Positions 41,590-54,327 are shown, numbered from the stretch's first letter. The stretch: DNA of 64,000 bases from Cherax quadricarinatus (GCF_038502225.1 NC_091300.1:42373237-42437236), one strand, 5' to 3'. The notes: a model not told the origin generated them from the letters alone. Translations and numbers: made by a program.

Positions 41590-41690
41590 CAAATTTGGTT
41601 TAGATAAACACATAAGCAAACACTAGAAAACTGTTCGGTCCTGGGACCTTGATCGGTATTTATTACCGAGGTTTATATCATGAACAAATC
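41590..41690 (-). other. PLE terminal fragment with decayed hammerhead-like motif
   Basis: Contains TTTGGTTTAGATAAACAC, GCAAACACTAG and, on the minus strand, CCGAUCA, GGUC/GACC and GAACA. This is a degenerate copy of the G3-C8 motif at 27038-27077. 41690-41940 is unassigned. Confidence 0.5.
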
Positions 41691-41939
41691 TGGACGTTTA
41701 TGGAGCATTATGACTGCACTGATGACTCGTCTCTTACAGGTATAAAAATATATACATAACTCAATAAGAACAAGGATAAAAGCAACAAACAATAAAAGTA
41801 ACTAACATAAACACTACTTAAACAAATAACATCATACCAAGTTAAAATAGCCAGCATAACTGAAAAAATCCATTAACTTGGTAATGTAAAAAGAATATAA
41901 ACTGTTGTTGCCACTGTCGTCTCATACATTCCACTCTTC

Positions 41940-43040
41940 TGACTCCATAAATTTTTCTAGAGCTCAGCAGACGCGTCAACAACTCCAATCTGATATCCAA
42001 TCTTTCATTGCGTATTTTTTTTTATCCTCATCACCTTGTTCTTTCCTATGTTCACTTTTAATTTCCTTCTTTTACATTCCCTTCCAAATTCGTCCACCAT
42101 CCTTTGCAACTTCTCTTCAGAATATCCCAAAAGCACAGTGTCATTAGCAAAAATCATTTTTTCCTTCGTCTATTCTAAGGGTTACCTGGTCCTCCACAGA
42201 CCCGTGTGCACGTGTCCACTCCCAAGTATCTGAATACACTTACTTCTCCATACTTCCTTCCAATCTGGTAACCAAGTTTTCTTTACCTAAAATTTTCGTT
42301 TCTCTCATCATTTTGCTCTTTTCAATGTTCACTTTTAATATCCTTTCACAAAACCTCCTCTAACTAGTACTAGTCTACCAACTTTTGCAACATGTCTTCG
42401 GAATCCTACAAAAGCAACTGTCACAACTCCTACTTACTAGATTTATTATTTAAATCCCACACTGACCAACACCCTAGCATTCACTTCTTTTGAAATCCCA
42501 TATAATATAAATACATTAAACAACCACAGTGATATCACACATTTCTAAGGGCATAGGACATATGTGCAGCAGTTAGGTATCTTTATTGACGAGACGTTCC
42601 ACCTGTTCAGAAGGCTTCTTCTGTCGAAATACGGAGGAGGCAGTGAAGTCCAGGAGATGTAGTTTTGAGATAAACGGTTCTTCAGTAGTAAAAAATTAAG
42701 GTTGAGGTGGGTATTTCCTCGGTCTTGGTGTGTGTTGAGCCTCAGCTTTGATGAGCATCATCCAAGCTTTAATTATAAAGTCTTTACTGCTTTTAGTAAC
42801 CTATTCACTATTCCATGCATTTGCAACATCTGCCACATTGTTTCCCAATTTATCCAGCCATACGCCTTGTTCAATCCATAAACGCGATCACCTATATACG
42901 TCAACGTAAACACTTGGTCTACGCATCCACTACCCTTCCTAAATCCTGTGTGTGCCTCTGCAGTCCTATTCTCTGTCTTACCCCTAACTCTTTCAACAAT
43001 ACCTCTACAGTAAATACACTTTACCCGGTATACTCAACAG
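41940..43040 (-). pseudogene. RTE-like LINE, decayed and interrupted (copy 4)
   Basis: Minus-strand RT-region sequence at 41960-42150, a partly overlapping second stretch at 42190-42550, and the upstream RT part at 42775-43040. The overlap suggests two truncated copies or a tandem duplication. A PLE end occupies 42555-42772. No frame is open. Confidence 0.65.
42555..42772 (-). other. PLE terminal fragment inserted in RTE-like LINE
   Basis: Minus strand carries CAGAAGAAGCC, AGGTGGAACGTC and a GATACCTAACTGCTGCACAT end, a degenerate version of the canonical motif at 28444-28492. LINE sequence resumes on either side. Confidence 0.5.
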
Positions 43041-43064
43041 AATTATTCTCCTATGATTTTTAGG

Positions 43065-43250
43065 GTCCACTCTTTTCATAAAGGTACTATGGAGAATACT
43101 AAACCTATACGAGTCCTGCAGCGCCTGGGAAATGGGAGATAATCAGGTTTATCCAGGGGAACGGGAATGATGCTCCATTTCCTTGGATAAGAAACTCTTC
43201 AACAAGAAAGAACCCTCTTGGAGGGTCAAATCACACTTCACCCCTTCATT
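43065..43250 (+). repeat. Interspersed repeat family R, diverged copy
   Basis: GCAGCGCCTGGGAAATGGG, CTTGGATAAGAAACTCTTC and GAACCCTCTTGGAGGG match the order of blocks at 36690-36840 with many substitutions. Confidence 0.45.
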
Positions 43251-44095
<845 letters not shown>

Positions 44096-44104
44096 ACAAT
44101 AATA

Positions 44105-44157
44105 TATATAACCATCACAGCCTGGAATTTCACTATTCTTTCACAGTGGATGTTTTG

Positions 44158-44253
<96 letters not shown>

Positions 44254-44308
44254 CAAAACATCAACTGTGAAAGAATAGTGAAATTCCAGGCTGTGATGGT
44301 TATGTGGG
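44105..44308. repeat. Inverted PLE-end-like arms flanking (TA)n
   Basis: Arms of about 55 bp (44108-44163 and 44247-44303) are inverted copies containing TTCACTATTCTTTCACAGT; they enclose about 85 bp of TA. The arms resemble the PLE ends at 2600-2635 and 3690-3715. The whole 200 bp could fold into one hairpin. Confidence 0.85.
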
Positions 44309-44316
44309 GCAGCGGG

Positions 44317-44416
44317 CCTTCAGCAGCAACAGCTGGGTTGACTAGGCAAGGACCAGACGAGCCTGGCCCATGGCCGGGCTCCGACAGTAGACTCTCGAAA
44401 CTCATCAAAGGTATAT
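44317..44416 (-). other. LINE-tail-like GC-rich fragment
   Basis: On the minus strand, GAGCCCGGCCATGGGCCAGG and GTCAACCCAGCTGTTGCTGC resemble, distantly, the family D tail at 59595-59705. Confidence 0.4.
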
Positions 44417-45220
44417 GATAGGGTGGAAGTGTGGCAGATGCTGCAAATGTACAGAATAGGAGGTAGATTACTGAAAGGAGTAAAGAGTTTTTATGAGGAT
44501 AGTGAGACTCAGGTTAGAATATGTAGAATAGAGGGAGATTGTTTCCCAGTAAAAGTAGGCCTTAGACAAGGATGTTTGATGTCACCATGGTTGTTCAATA
44601 TATTTATAGATGGGGTTGTAAGAGAAGTGAATGCTCGGGTGTTGTAAAGAGGTGTGGGGTTAAAAGATAAAGAATCTAACACAAAGTGGGAGTTGTCACA
44701 GTTGCTCTTTGCTGATGACACTGTGCTTTTGGGAGATTCTGAAGAGAAGTTGCAGAGGTTGGTGGACTAGTTTGGTGGGGTATGTAAAAGAAGGAAATTG
44801 AAAGTGAATATAGGAAAGAGTAAGGTGATGAGAATAAAAAAAAATAGGTAACAAAAGATTGGTGGGAGAAAGTATGGAGGTGGTGAAAGTATGCAGATAT
44901 TTGGAAGTGGACATGTCAGCAGATGGGTCTATGAAAGATGAGGCGAATCATGGACTTGATGAGAGGGAAAACGGTGAGTGGTGTACAGAAAAGTCTGTGG
45001 AGCCAAGGAACATTACCCTTGGAAGCAGTGAGGGGAATGTGTAAGATCATACTTACACCAACGCTTTTATATGGGTGTAAAACATGTGTGGTGAATGTTG
45101 CAACAAGAAGGCTGGAGGCAGTGAAGATGTGTTTGAGGGCAATGTGTGGTGTGAATTTAATGCTGAGAATCCATAGTTTGAAAATTAGGAGGTGAGGGGT
45201 TACTAAAAGTATCATTCTGA
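44417..45220 (+). pseudogene. RTE-like LINE (copy 5), 5' part before nested insertion
   Basis: RT sequence from the AYDRV region onward: LLKGVKSFYEDSETQVRI, LRQGCLMSPWLFNIFIDG, then the FADDTVLLGDSEEK region in another frame, and LLYGCKTCVVNVATRR. Several stops and shifts. Interrupted at about 45220 by a family D LINE and resumed at about 46250. Confidence 0.82.
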
Positions 45221-46249
45221 GGCAGCTACAGTGAAAAGCTCTGGTCCACAAGGCACAGCACTCTCTCCCATCCTGCTCCTCATACTCGTATCTAATGTAG
45301 ACAGAGATGTAAGCCATAACTCAGTGTCTCCCTTTGTGAATGACACCCGAATTGCCATGACAGTGTCCCCCATCGAAGATAATGCAAGATTCCAAGCGGT
45401 CATCAGCCAAATCTTTAAAAGGGCCGCAGAAAACAATATGAAGTTCAATGAAGAGAAATTTCAGCTAGTCAGATATGGAAAACTTGAGAAAATTAAAACT
45501 TTATCAGGGTATATAACAAATTCTAACCACACAATAGAGCGGAAAACTAATGTGAAGGACCCAAGAGTGATAATGTCAGAGGATCTCACCTTCAAAGACC
45601 ACCACAATGTATGTATCTACCTACCTTCAAAAACTAGGGATGCCAAGCCCATGGTATTTCTCTTCAAATCTCTCTTTCTCTCTAGGTTGGAAAACTGCTG
45701 TACACTAACTGCCCCCTTCAAGGCAGGCGAAAGTGATGGCCTGGAGAGTGTACAAAGTACTTTCACGGCACACACAAATTACTGGGAACGATTTAGTCCC
45801 TTGATCTGTATTCCCTCGAACGCAAGTGAGAAAGATACATGAAAATATACGCTTGGAAAATCCTAGAGGAGTTAGTACCAAACCTACACACAAAACTCAC
45901 TCCTTACGAACGCAAAATACTCGGCAGGAGAGGCAACATTCTCCCAGTGAAAATCAGGGGCGCCACGAGTACACTAAGAGACAGCACAGTAAGTATCAGG
46001 GGCCAAAAGCTGTTCAACTGCCTCCCAGCATACGTAAGGGGGGATTACCAATAGACCCATCTGTCTTCAAGAAAGCGCTGAACAGACACCTAAAGTCAGT
46101 ACCGATTAGCCAGGCTGTGGTTCGTACGTAGGTTTACGTGCGGCTAGCAGTAACAGCCTAACTGATCAGACCCTGATCCACAAAGAGGCCTGGTCTCAGA
46201 CCGGGCCGAGGGGGCGTTGACCCCCGAAACCCTATCCAGGTAAAACTCC
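45221..46249 (+). pseudogene. LINE family D, nested inside RTE-like copy 5
   Basis: 45231-45842 has GPQGTALSPILL and FVNDTRIAM (altered FADD) with DPRVIMSEDLTFKDH, typical of CR1/Jockey-type RT. The C-terminus continues at 45826-46131 (TLRDSTVSIRGQKLFNCL) and the GC-rich 3' tail ends at about 46249. It is 5'-truncated at the RT and has stops and frameshifts. The host LINE aligns on both sides of it. Confidence 0.78.
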
Positions 46250-46728
46250 AAGGCTGAGGAGGGGTTGTTGAGGTAGTTCGGACGATTAGAGGAAGAAACG
46301 AAATACAATGACTTTGGAAACATATAAATCTGTAGTGAAAGGAAGGTAGGGTAGATGTCATTCTAGGAAAGGTTGGAGGGAGGGACGGGGTAAAGGAGGT
46401 TTTGTGTGCGACGGGCTGGACTTCCAGTAAGAATGCGTGATCGTGTTAGAGAGGAGTGCAGACAAATGGTTAAGACTTGACGTGCTGTTGGAGTGTGAGC
46501 AAGGTAACATTTATGAAGGGATCCAGGAAAACCGGCAGGCCGGACTTGAGTCCTGGAGATGGGAAGTACAGTGTCTGCACTCCGAAGGAGGGGTGTTAAT
46601 ACTGTAGTTTTAAAACTGTAGTGTAAGCGTGTCTCTGGCAAGACAGTGATGGAGTGATGACAGTTTTTCTTTTTCGGGCCACCCTGCCTAGGTGGGAAAC
46701 GGCCCATGTGTTACTGCACACACACACA
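46250..46728 (+). pseudogene. RTE-like LINE (copy 5), 3' part
   Basis: Continues from 45220: a GGCTGAGGAGGGGTTGTTG start, the C-terminal coding region and the 3' UTR with TTTTTCTTTTTCGGGCCACC, ending at (CA)n/(TA)n. Confidence 0.82.
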
Positions 46729-46729
46729 C

Positions 46730-46805
<76 letters not shown>
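46729..46805. repeat. (CA)n(TA)n microsatellite
   Basis: Short CA run then about 70 bp of TA following the RTE-like 3' end. Confidence 0.95.
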
Positions 46806-46806
<1 letters not shown>

Positions 46807-46807
<1 letters not shown>

Positions 46808-47194
46808 GTCGTGCCGAATAGGCAGAACGTGCGATCTTGGCTTAAATAGCAACGCTCATCTTGCCATATAGGGCAAGTGAAAATTTGTGTATGCAATAAT
46901 TTCGCCAAAATCACTCTGAACCTAACGAGAAAAATATATTTGATTGTGTTTGCTTAGTATTAAATTATTGTAAACGTATTTAAAATATATTTAGTTGGGT
47001 TAGGCTAAAATAAATTGCTCTTGTTATAATAAGGCTAGGTAAGTTTTCTAAGATTCTTTTGGTGCAAAATAAATTTTTTTACATGAACATTAATGAAAAA
47101 ATATATCTTTAAACGTATAAGTGAAAATTTCAGAAAGGACTTAATTTTAAATGAGTTCTTGCTAATTGACCAGTTTTACATATTCGGCAAGACA
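46807..47194. mobile_element. Small TIR element (MITE-like), 388 bp
   Basis: Ends TGTCGTGCCGAATA and TATTCGGCAAGACA are inverted (13 of 14 match). The interior is AT-rich and non-coding. It sits in (TA)n, so a TA target duplication is possible but cannot be proved. An inverted truncated copy is at 50887-51030. Confidence 0.65.
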
Positions 47195-47218
47195 CACACA
47201 CACACACATATATATATA

Positions 47219-47270
<52 letters not shown>

Positions 47271-47287
47271 TATATATATATATATAA
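47195..47287. repeat. (CA)n(TA)n microsatellite
   Basis: Short CA run then TA with a few interruptions, just before the 5' end of the RTE-like element. Confidence 0.95.
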
Positions 47288-50200
47288 TAGGTAGTAGGTT
47301 GGTAGATAGCAACCACCCAGGGAAGAACTACCGTCCTGCCAGATGACTGTGAAACAGAAACCTGTAACTGTTTTGCATGATGGTAGGATTGCTGGTGTCT
47401 TTTTCTGTCTCATAAACACGCTAGATAACAGGGTTATCTTGTTTCTCCAACTTACACTTTGGTCACACTTCACAGACATGCACATGCATATATATATACA
47501 TACATCTAGGTTTTTCTCCTTTTTCTAAATAGCTCTTGTTCTTCTTTATTTCTTCTATTGTCCATGGGGAAGTGGAAAAGAATCTTTCCTCCGTAAGCCA
47601 TGCGTGTCGTATGAGGCGACTAAAATGCCGGGAGCAATGGGCTAGTAACCCCTTCTCCTGTAGACATTTACTAAAAAAGAGAAGAAGAAAAACTTTATAA
47701 AACTGGGATGCTTGAATGTGCGTGGATGTAGTGCGGATGACAAGAAACAGATGATTGCTGATGTTATGAATGAAAAGAAGTTGGATGTCCTGGCCCTAAG
47801 CGAAACAAAGCTGAAGGGGGTAGGGGAGTTTCGGTGGGAAGAAATAAATGGGATTAAATCTGGAGTATCTGAGAGAGTTAGAGCAAAGGAAGGGGTAGCA
47901 GTAATGTTGAATGATCAGTTATGGAAGGAGAAAAGAGAATATGAATGTGTAAATGCAAGAATTATGTGGATTAAAGTAAAGGTTGGATGCGAGAAGTGGG
48001 TCATAATAAGCGTGTATGCACCTGGAGAAGAGAGGAATGCAGAGGAGAGAGAGAGATTTTGGGAGATGTTAGGTGAATGTATAGGAGCCTTTGAGCCAAG
48101 TGAGAGAGTAATTGTGGTAGGGGACCTGAATGCTAAAGTAGGAGAAACTTTTAGAGAGGGTGTGGTAGGTAAGTTTGGGGTGCCAGGTGTAAATGATAAT
48201 GGGAGCCCTTTGATTGAACTTTGTATAGAAAGGGGTTTAGTTATAGGTAATACATATTTTAAGAAAAAGAGGATAAATAAGTATACAATATATGATGTAG
48301 GGCGAAATGACAGTAGTTTGTTGGATTATGTATTGGTAGATAAAAGACTGTTGAGTAGACCTCAGGATGTACATGTTTATAGAGGGGCCACAGATATATC
48401 AGATCACTTTCTAGTTGTAGCTACACTGAGAGTAAAAGATAGATGGGATACAAGGAGAATAGAAGCATCAGGGAAGAGAGAGGTGAAGGTTTATAAACTA
48501 AAAGAGGAGGCAGTTAGGGAAAGATATAAACATCTATTGGAGGATAGATGGGCTAATGAGAGCATAGGCAATGGGGTCGAAGAGGTATGGGGTAGGTTTA
48601 AAAATGTAGTGTTAGAGTGTTCAGCAGAACTTTGTGGCTACAGGAAAGTGGGTGCGGGAGGGAAGAGGAGCGATTGGTGGAATGATGATGTAAAGAGAGT
48701 AGTAAGGGAGAAAAAGTTAGCATATGAGAAGTTTTTACAAAGTAGAAGTGATGCAAGGAGGGAAGAGAATATGGAGAAAAAGAGAGAGGTTAAGAGAGTG
48801 GTGAAGCAATGTAAAAAGAGAGCAAATGAGAGAGTGGATGAGATGTTATCAACAAATTTTGTTGAAAATAAGAAAAAGTTTTGGAGTGAGATTAACAAGT
48901 TAAGGAAGCCTAGAGAACAAATGGATTTGTCAGTTAAAAATAGGAGAGGAGAGTTATTAAATGGAGAGTTAGAGGTATTGGGAAGACGGAGGGAATATTT
49001 TGAGGAATTGTTAAATGTTGATGAAGATAGGGAAGCTGTGATTTCGTGTATAGGGCAAGGAGGAATAACATCTTGTAGGAGTGAGGAAGAGCCAGTTGTG
49101 AGTGTGGGGGAAGTTCGTGAGGCAGTAGGTAAAATGAAAGGGGGTAAGGCAGCCGGGATTGATGGGATAAAGATAGAAATGTTAAAAGCAGGTGGGGATA
49201 TAGTTTTGGAGTGGTTGGTGCAATTATTTAATAAATGTATGGAAGAGGGTAAGGTACCTAGGGATTGGCAGAGAGCATGCAAAGTTCCTTTGTATAAAGG
49301 CAAATGGGACAAAAGAGAGTGCAAAAAATTATAGGGGGATAAGTCTGTTGAGTATACCTGGTAAAGTGTATGGTAGAGTTATTATTGAAAGAATTAAAAG
49401 TAAGACTGAGAATAGGATAGCAGATGAACAAGGAGGCTTTAGGAAAGGTAGGGGGTGTGTGGACCAGGTGTTTACAGTGAAACATATAAGTGAACAGTAT
49501 TTAGATAAGGCTAAAGCGGTCTTCGTGGCATTTATGGATTTGGAAAAGGCGTATGATAGGGTGGATAGGGATGCAATGTGGCAGATGTTGCAGGTGTATG
49601 GTGTAGGAGGTAGGTTACTGAAAGCAGTGAAGAGTTTTTACCAGGATAGTGAGGCTCAAGTTAGAGTACATAGGAAAGAGGGAAATTATTTCCCAGTAAA
49701 GGTAGGCCTTAGACAAGGATGTGTGATGTCACCGTGGTTGTTTAATATATTTATAGATGGGGTTGTAAGAGAAGTAAATGCGAGGGTCTTGGCAAGAGGC
49801 GTGGAGTTAAAAGATAAAGAATCACACAAAGTGGGAGTTGTCACAGCTGCTCTTTGCTGATGACACTGTGCTCTTGGGAGATTCTGAAGAGAAGTTGCAG
49901 AGATTGGTGGATGAATTTGGTAGGGTGTGCAAAAGAAGAAAATTAAAAGTGAATACAGGAAAGAGTAAGGTTATGAAGATAAAAATATTAGGTGATGAAA
50001 GATTGGATATCAGATTGGAGGGAGAGAGTATGGAGGAGGTGAATGTATTCAGATATTTGGGAGTGGACGTGTCAGCGGATGGGTCTATGAAAGATGAGGT
50101 GAATCATAGAATTGATGAGGGGAAAAGGGTGAGTGGTGCACTTAGTAGTCTGTGGAGACAAAGAACTTTGTCCTTGGAGGCAAAGAGGGGAATGTATGAG

Positions 50201-50875
50201 AGTATAGTTTTACCAACACTCTTATATGGGTGTGAAGCATGGGTGATGAATGTTGCAGCGAGGAGAAGGCTGGAGGCAGTGGAGATGTCATGTCTGAGGG
50301 CAATGTGTGGTGTGAATATAATGCAGAGAATTCGTAGTTTGGAAGTTAGGAGGAGGTGCGGGATTACCAAAACTGTTGTCCAGAGGGCTGAGGAAGGGTT
50401 GTTGAGGTGGTTCGGACATGTAGAGAGAATGGAGCGAAACAGAATGACTTCAAGAGTGTATCAGTCTGTAGTGGAAGGAAGGCGGGGTAGGGGTCGGCCT
50501 AGGAAAGGTTGGAGGGAGGGGGTAAAGGAGGTTTTGTGTGCGAGGGGCTTGGACTTCCAGCAGGCATGCGTGAGCGTGTTTGATAGGAGTGAATGGAGAC
50601 GAATGGTTTTTAATACTTGACGTGCTGTTGGAGTGTGAGAAAAGTAACATTTATGAAGGGGTTCAGGGAAACCGGCAGGCCGGACTTGAGTCCTGGAGAT
50701 GGGAAGTACAATGCCTGCACTCTGAAGGAGGGGTGTTAATGTTGCAGTTTAAAAACTGTAGTGTAAAGCACCCTTCTGGCAAGACAGTGATGGAGTGAAT
50801 GATGGTGAAAGTTTTTCTTTTTCGGGCCACCCTGCCTTGGTGGGAATCGGCCAGTGTGATAATAAAAAAAATAAT
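47288..50875 (+). mobile_element. RTE-like LINE, near full length (copy 6)
   Basis: About 3.6 kb: 5' UTR 47288-47711 with TGAGGCGACTAAAATGCCGG near 47608, a single long coding region 47712-50620 and a 3' UTR of about 250 bp ending in GTGATAATAAAAAAAATAAT. This is the reference copy for the fragments elsewhere in the window. Two frameshifts disable it. Confidence 0.92.
47712..50620 (+). pseudogene. RTE-like endonuclease/reverse transcriptase, two frameshifts
   Basis: Residues 1-230 are an APE-type endonuclease: LALSETKLKG (Glu), VVGDLNAKVG (Asp/Asn), TDISDHFLVV (SDH). A basic linker follows, then RT from GKAAGIDGIK. A one-base insertion in an A run at 49325-49330 stops the first frame at 49334. 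The second stretch (to about 49830) has MDLEKAYDRVDRD and LRQGCVMSPWLFN. A 2-bp deletion near 49828, evident against copy 7, shifts to the last frame with FADDTVLLGDSEE, YLGVDVSADGSMKDE, LLRWFGHVERM and RGRGRPRKGW. The start codon is the first ATG after the 5' UTR. Confidence 0.92.
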
Positions 50876-50886
50876 AATATATATAA

Positions 50887-51030
50887 TGTCGTGCCGAATA
50901 GGTAAAATTGGTCAATCAGCAAGAACTCGTTTAAAATTAAGTCCTTTCTAAAATTTTCTCTTAGACGTTGAAAGTTATATTTTTGTATTTATGTTAATGT
51001 AAAAATTAATAATTTTGTACCAAAAGAACT
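50887..51030 (-). mobile_element. Truncated MITE-like copy, inverted to 46807-47194
   Basis: Begins with the TGTCGTGCCGAATA end and follows the reverse complement of the other copy's right part for about 140 bp before a CT tract. Confidence 0.6.
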
Positions 51031-51090
51031 CTCTCTCTCTCCCTCCCCCCCCCCTTAGGAAGGGAGAGAGAGAGAGAGAGAGAGAGAGAA
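51029..51090. repeat. (CT)n and (GA)n mirror hairpin
   Basis: A CT run, poly-C, then a GA run: complementary arms about 10-25 bp apart that could fold into a hairpin. Confidence 0.85.
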
Positions 51091-51234
51091 AATGACTGAA
51101 TTACAATAAAATAATTTTCCTAAATGGATTTTAGATAATCTATTTATATAAAATATGCAGCAATTTTCAGATACATATTTTTTTCCAATTTCCAAATTAG
51201 TCCCAATTAAAGCTGCGCGTATTGTGTGTTGTCG

Positions 51235-52190
51235 TGATGGCAACACTGACACTTCTGCAACACATTGGTAGCACTGACTACGCTGGTAACATTCTGGTAA
51301 CACTGACAACATTGATAACACTGGTAACAGACAACAATGACAACATTCTAGTAACACTGGCAACTCAAGTAACACTGACAATGGTAACAATGACTACACT
51401 GCTAACACTGAGAACACTGGTAACGCTCTGGTAACACCAGCAGCACTCAGACAACACTGAAAGCATTGGCAACACTGACAATAAACTAGGACTGCTGAAA
51501 ACACTCTGGTAACACTGAAAACACTCCAGTAACACTGAAAACACTCTGGTAACACTGAAAACATACTTTTAACACTTAGCAACACTGACAACGCTCTGGT
51601 AAAACTGACAACACTAGTAACACGCTGGTTGCACTAGCAACACTCTTTTAGCACTGACTTCAAACTTGGTAACACTGACACTGATAACATGATTGTAGCA
51701 CATGGTAACACTGACAACAAACTCGCAACTCATGGTAATAGTGACAACATACTTCCAGCACATGGTAACACTGACGACATATCTACAACACTTGGTAATA
51801 CTGACGACATACTTCTAACACTTAACAATGACACCACACTTCCAGCACTTGCTAACACTGACAACACACTTCCAACACTTGCTAATATTGACAACACACT
51901 TCCAGCACACTTCCAGCACTTGCTAACACTGACAACATACTTCCAACACTTGCTAATATTGACAACACACTTCCAGCACTTGCTAACACTGACAACACAC
52001 TTCCAGCACTTGCTAACACTGACAACACACTTCCAGCACTTGCTAACACTGACAACACACTTCCACCACTTGCTAACAATGACAACGCAATTCCAACACT
52101 TGCTAACACTGACAACACACTTCCAGCACACTTCCAGCACTTGCTAACACTGACAACACACTTCCACCACTTGCTAACACTGACAACAAC
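51235..52190. repeat. Degenerate AAC-rich minisatellite ending in 30-bp units
   Basis: Irregular GGTAACACTGACAAC units at 51235-51700 grade into regular 30-bp units with CTTCCAGCACTTGCTAACAC at about 51830-52190. ORFs here are repeat artefacts. Confidence 0.9.
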
Positions 52191-52377
52191 ACCCCAAAGC
52201 CTCGAATAATTTCTCGTGCCAACAAAATTTAGCTTTTTATCCAGTTCAAAGTTTTATGCTAAGTTTGATGCGCTGATCACCAGTCTCAACTTCAGTACCA
52301 TCTAAGGTGCTTTTAAAGCTTAAGAATCGATATTTTGGGTATTTAAGTTCACAGAATCACATGATGTTATGTCACAA

Positions 52378-52515
52378 TGCCCAACCCTGTGAGTACGCAT
52401 CCCTCTGTCCACTTGTCAACTGGACAGAGGGATGCGCACTTTGTCCTTTTCTCACAAGGCTGGGCACTGACGCAGGATCGAATCCTGCCTAGCAGCGGTT
52501 CTGTTAATGATTTAA
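52378..52515. mobile_element. Head-to-head tRNA-derived SINE pair
   Basis: GGACAGAGGGATGCGCAC (52421-52440) is preceded by its inverted copy (52394-52412). The plus copy goes on to GGCTGGGCACTGACGC and GGATCGAATCC (B box), the same family as 37372-37500. The minus copy is truncated. 52191-52377 is unassigned. Confidence 0.6.
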
Positions 52516-52536
52516 AATTACTTATTTCGTGATTTC

Positions 52537-54239
52537 ATGAAAGGGGGGAAGGCAGCTGGGATTGATGGGATAAAGATAGAAATGTTAAAACCAGGTGGGG
52601 ATATAGTTTTGGAGTGGTTTGTGCTATTATTTAATAAATGTATGGAAGAGGGTAAGGTACCTAGGGACTGGCAGAGAGCATGCATAGTTACTTTGTGTAA
52701 AGGCAAAGGGTACAAAAGAGAGTGCAAAAATTAAAGGGAGATAAGTCTGTTGAGTATACCTGGTAAAGTATATGGTAGAGTTATTATTGAAAGAATTAAG
52801 AGTAAGACGGAGAATAGGACAGCAGATGAACAAGGAGGCTTTAGGAAAGGTAGGGGGTGTGTGGACCACGTGTTTACAGTGAAATATATAAGTGAACAGT
52901 ATTTAGATAAGGCTAAAGAGGTTTTTGTGGCATTTATGGATTTGGAAAAGGCGTATGACAGGGTGGATAGGAGGGCAATGTAGCAGATGTTGCAGGTGTA
53001 TGGTGTAGGTAGGTAGGTTACTGAAAGCAGTGAAGAGTTTTTACGAGGATATTGAGGCTCAAGTTAGAGTATGTAGGAAAGAGGGAGATTATTTCCCAGT
53101 AAAAGTAGGTCTTAGACAAGGATGTGTGATGTCACCGTGGTTGTTTAATATATTTATTGATGGGGTTGTAAGAGAAGTAAATGCGAGGGTCTTGGCAAGA
53201 GGCGTGGAGTTAAAAGATAAAGAATCACACATAAAGTGGGAGTTGTCACAGTTGCTCTTTGCTGATGACACTGTGCTCTTGGAAGATTCTGAAGAGAGGT
53301 TGCAAAGGTTGGTTGAATTTGGTAGGGTACTTAAAAGAAGAAAATTAAAAGTGAATACAGGAAAGAGTAAGGTTATGAGGATAACAAAAAGATTAGGTGA
53401 TGAAAGATTGGATATCAGATTGGAGGGAGAGAGTATGGAGGAGGTGAATGTATTCAGATATTTGGGAGTGGACGTGTCAGCGGATGGGTCTATGAATCAC
53501 AGAATTGATGAGGGGAAAAGGGTGAGCGGTGCACTTAGGAGTCTGTGGAGACAAAGAACTTTGTCCTTGGAAGCAAAGAGGGGAATGTATGAGAGTATTG
53601 TTTTACCAACGCTCTTATATGGGTGTGAAGCATGGGTGATGAATGTTGCAGCGAGGAGAAGGCTGGAGGCAGTGGAGATGTCATGTCTGAGGGCAATGTG
53701 TGGTGTGAATATAATGCAGAGAATTAGCAGTCTGGAAGTTAGGAGGAGGTGCGGGATTACCAAAACTGTTGTCCAGAGGGCTGAGGAAGGGTTGTTGAGG
53801 TGGTTCGGACATGTAGAGAGAATGGAGCGAAACAGAATGACTTCAAGAGTGTATCAGTCTGTAGTGGAAGGAAGGCGGGGTAGGGGTCGGCCTAGGAAAG
53901 GTTGGAGGGAGGGGGTAAAGGAGGTTTTGTGTGTGAGGGGCTTGGACTTCCAGCGGGCATGCGTGAGCGTGTTTGATAGGAGTGAATGGAGACAAATGGT
54001 TTTTAATACTTGACGTGCTGTTGGAGTGCGAGCAAAGTAACATTTATGAAGGGGTTCAGGGAAACCGGCAGACCGGACTTGAGTCCTGGAGATGGGAAGT
54101 ACAGTGCCTGCACTCTGAAGGAGGGGTGTTAATGTTGCAGTTTAAAAACTGTAGTGTAAAGCACCCTTCTGGCAAGACAGTGATGGAGTGAATGATGGTG
54201 AAAGTTTTTCTTTTTCGGGCCACCCTGCCTTGGTGGGCG

Positions 54240-54240
<1 letters not shown>
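52537..54240 (+). pseudogene. RTE-like LINE, 5'-truncated (copy 7)
   Basis: Begins at the GKAAGIDGIK motif of RT and is near-identical to 49134-50860. Lesions: a TAA at 52732 (Tyr codon in the family), a TAG at 52981 (Trp), a +1 shift near 53008, and a 12-bp in-frame deletion near 53494. The last frame, 53030-54013, includes FADDTVLLEDSEE and the C-terminal WFGHVERM motif and is open to the natural stop. The 3' UTR ends at (TA)n. Confidence 0.92.

Positions 54241-54241
<1 letters not shown>

Positions 54242-54327
<86 letters not shown>
54242..54327. repeat. (TA)n microsatellite
   Basis: About 86 bp of TA at the 3' end of RTE-like copy 7. 54328-54496 is unassigned. Confidence 0.96.

Noticed and set aside
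47130..47312. Tyr-Ile repeat ORFs (also at 2450, 3721, 37314, 43874, 44074, 54056)
   Set aside because: Translations of (TA)n microsatellites.
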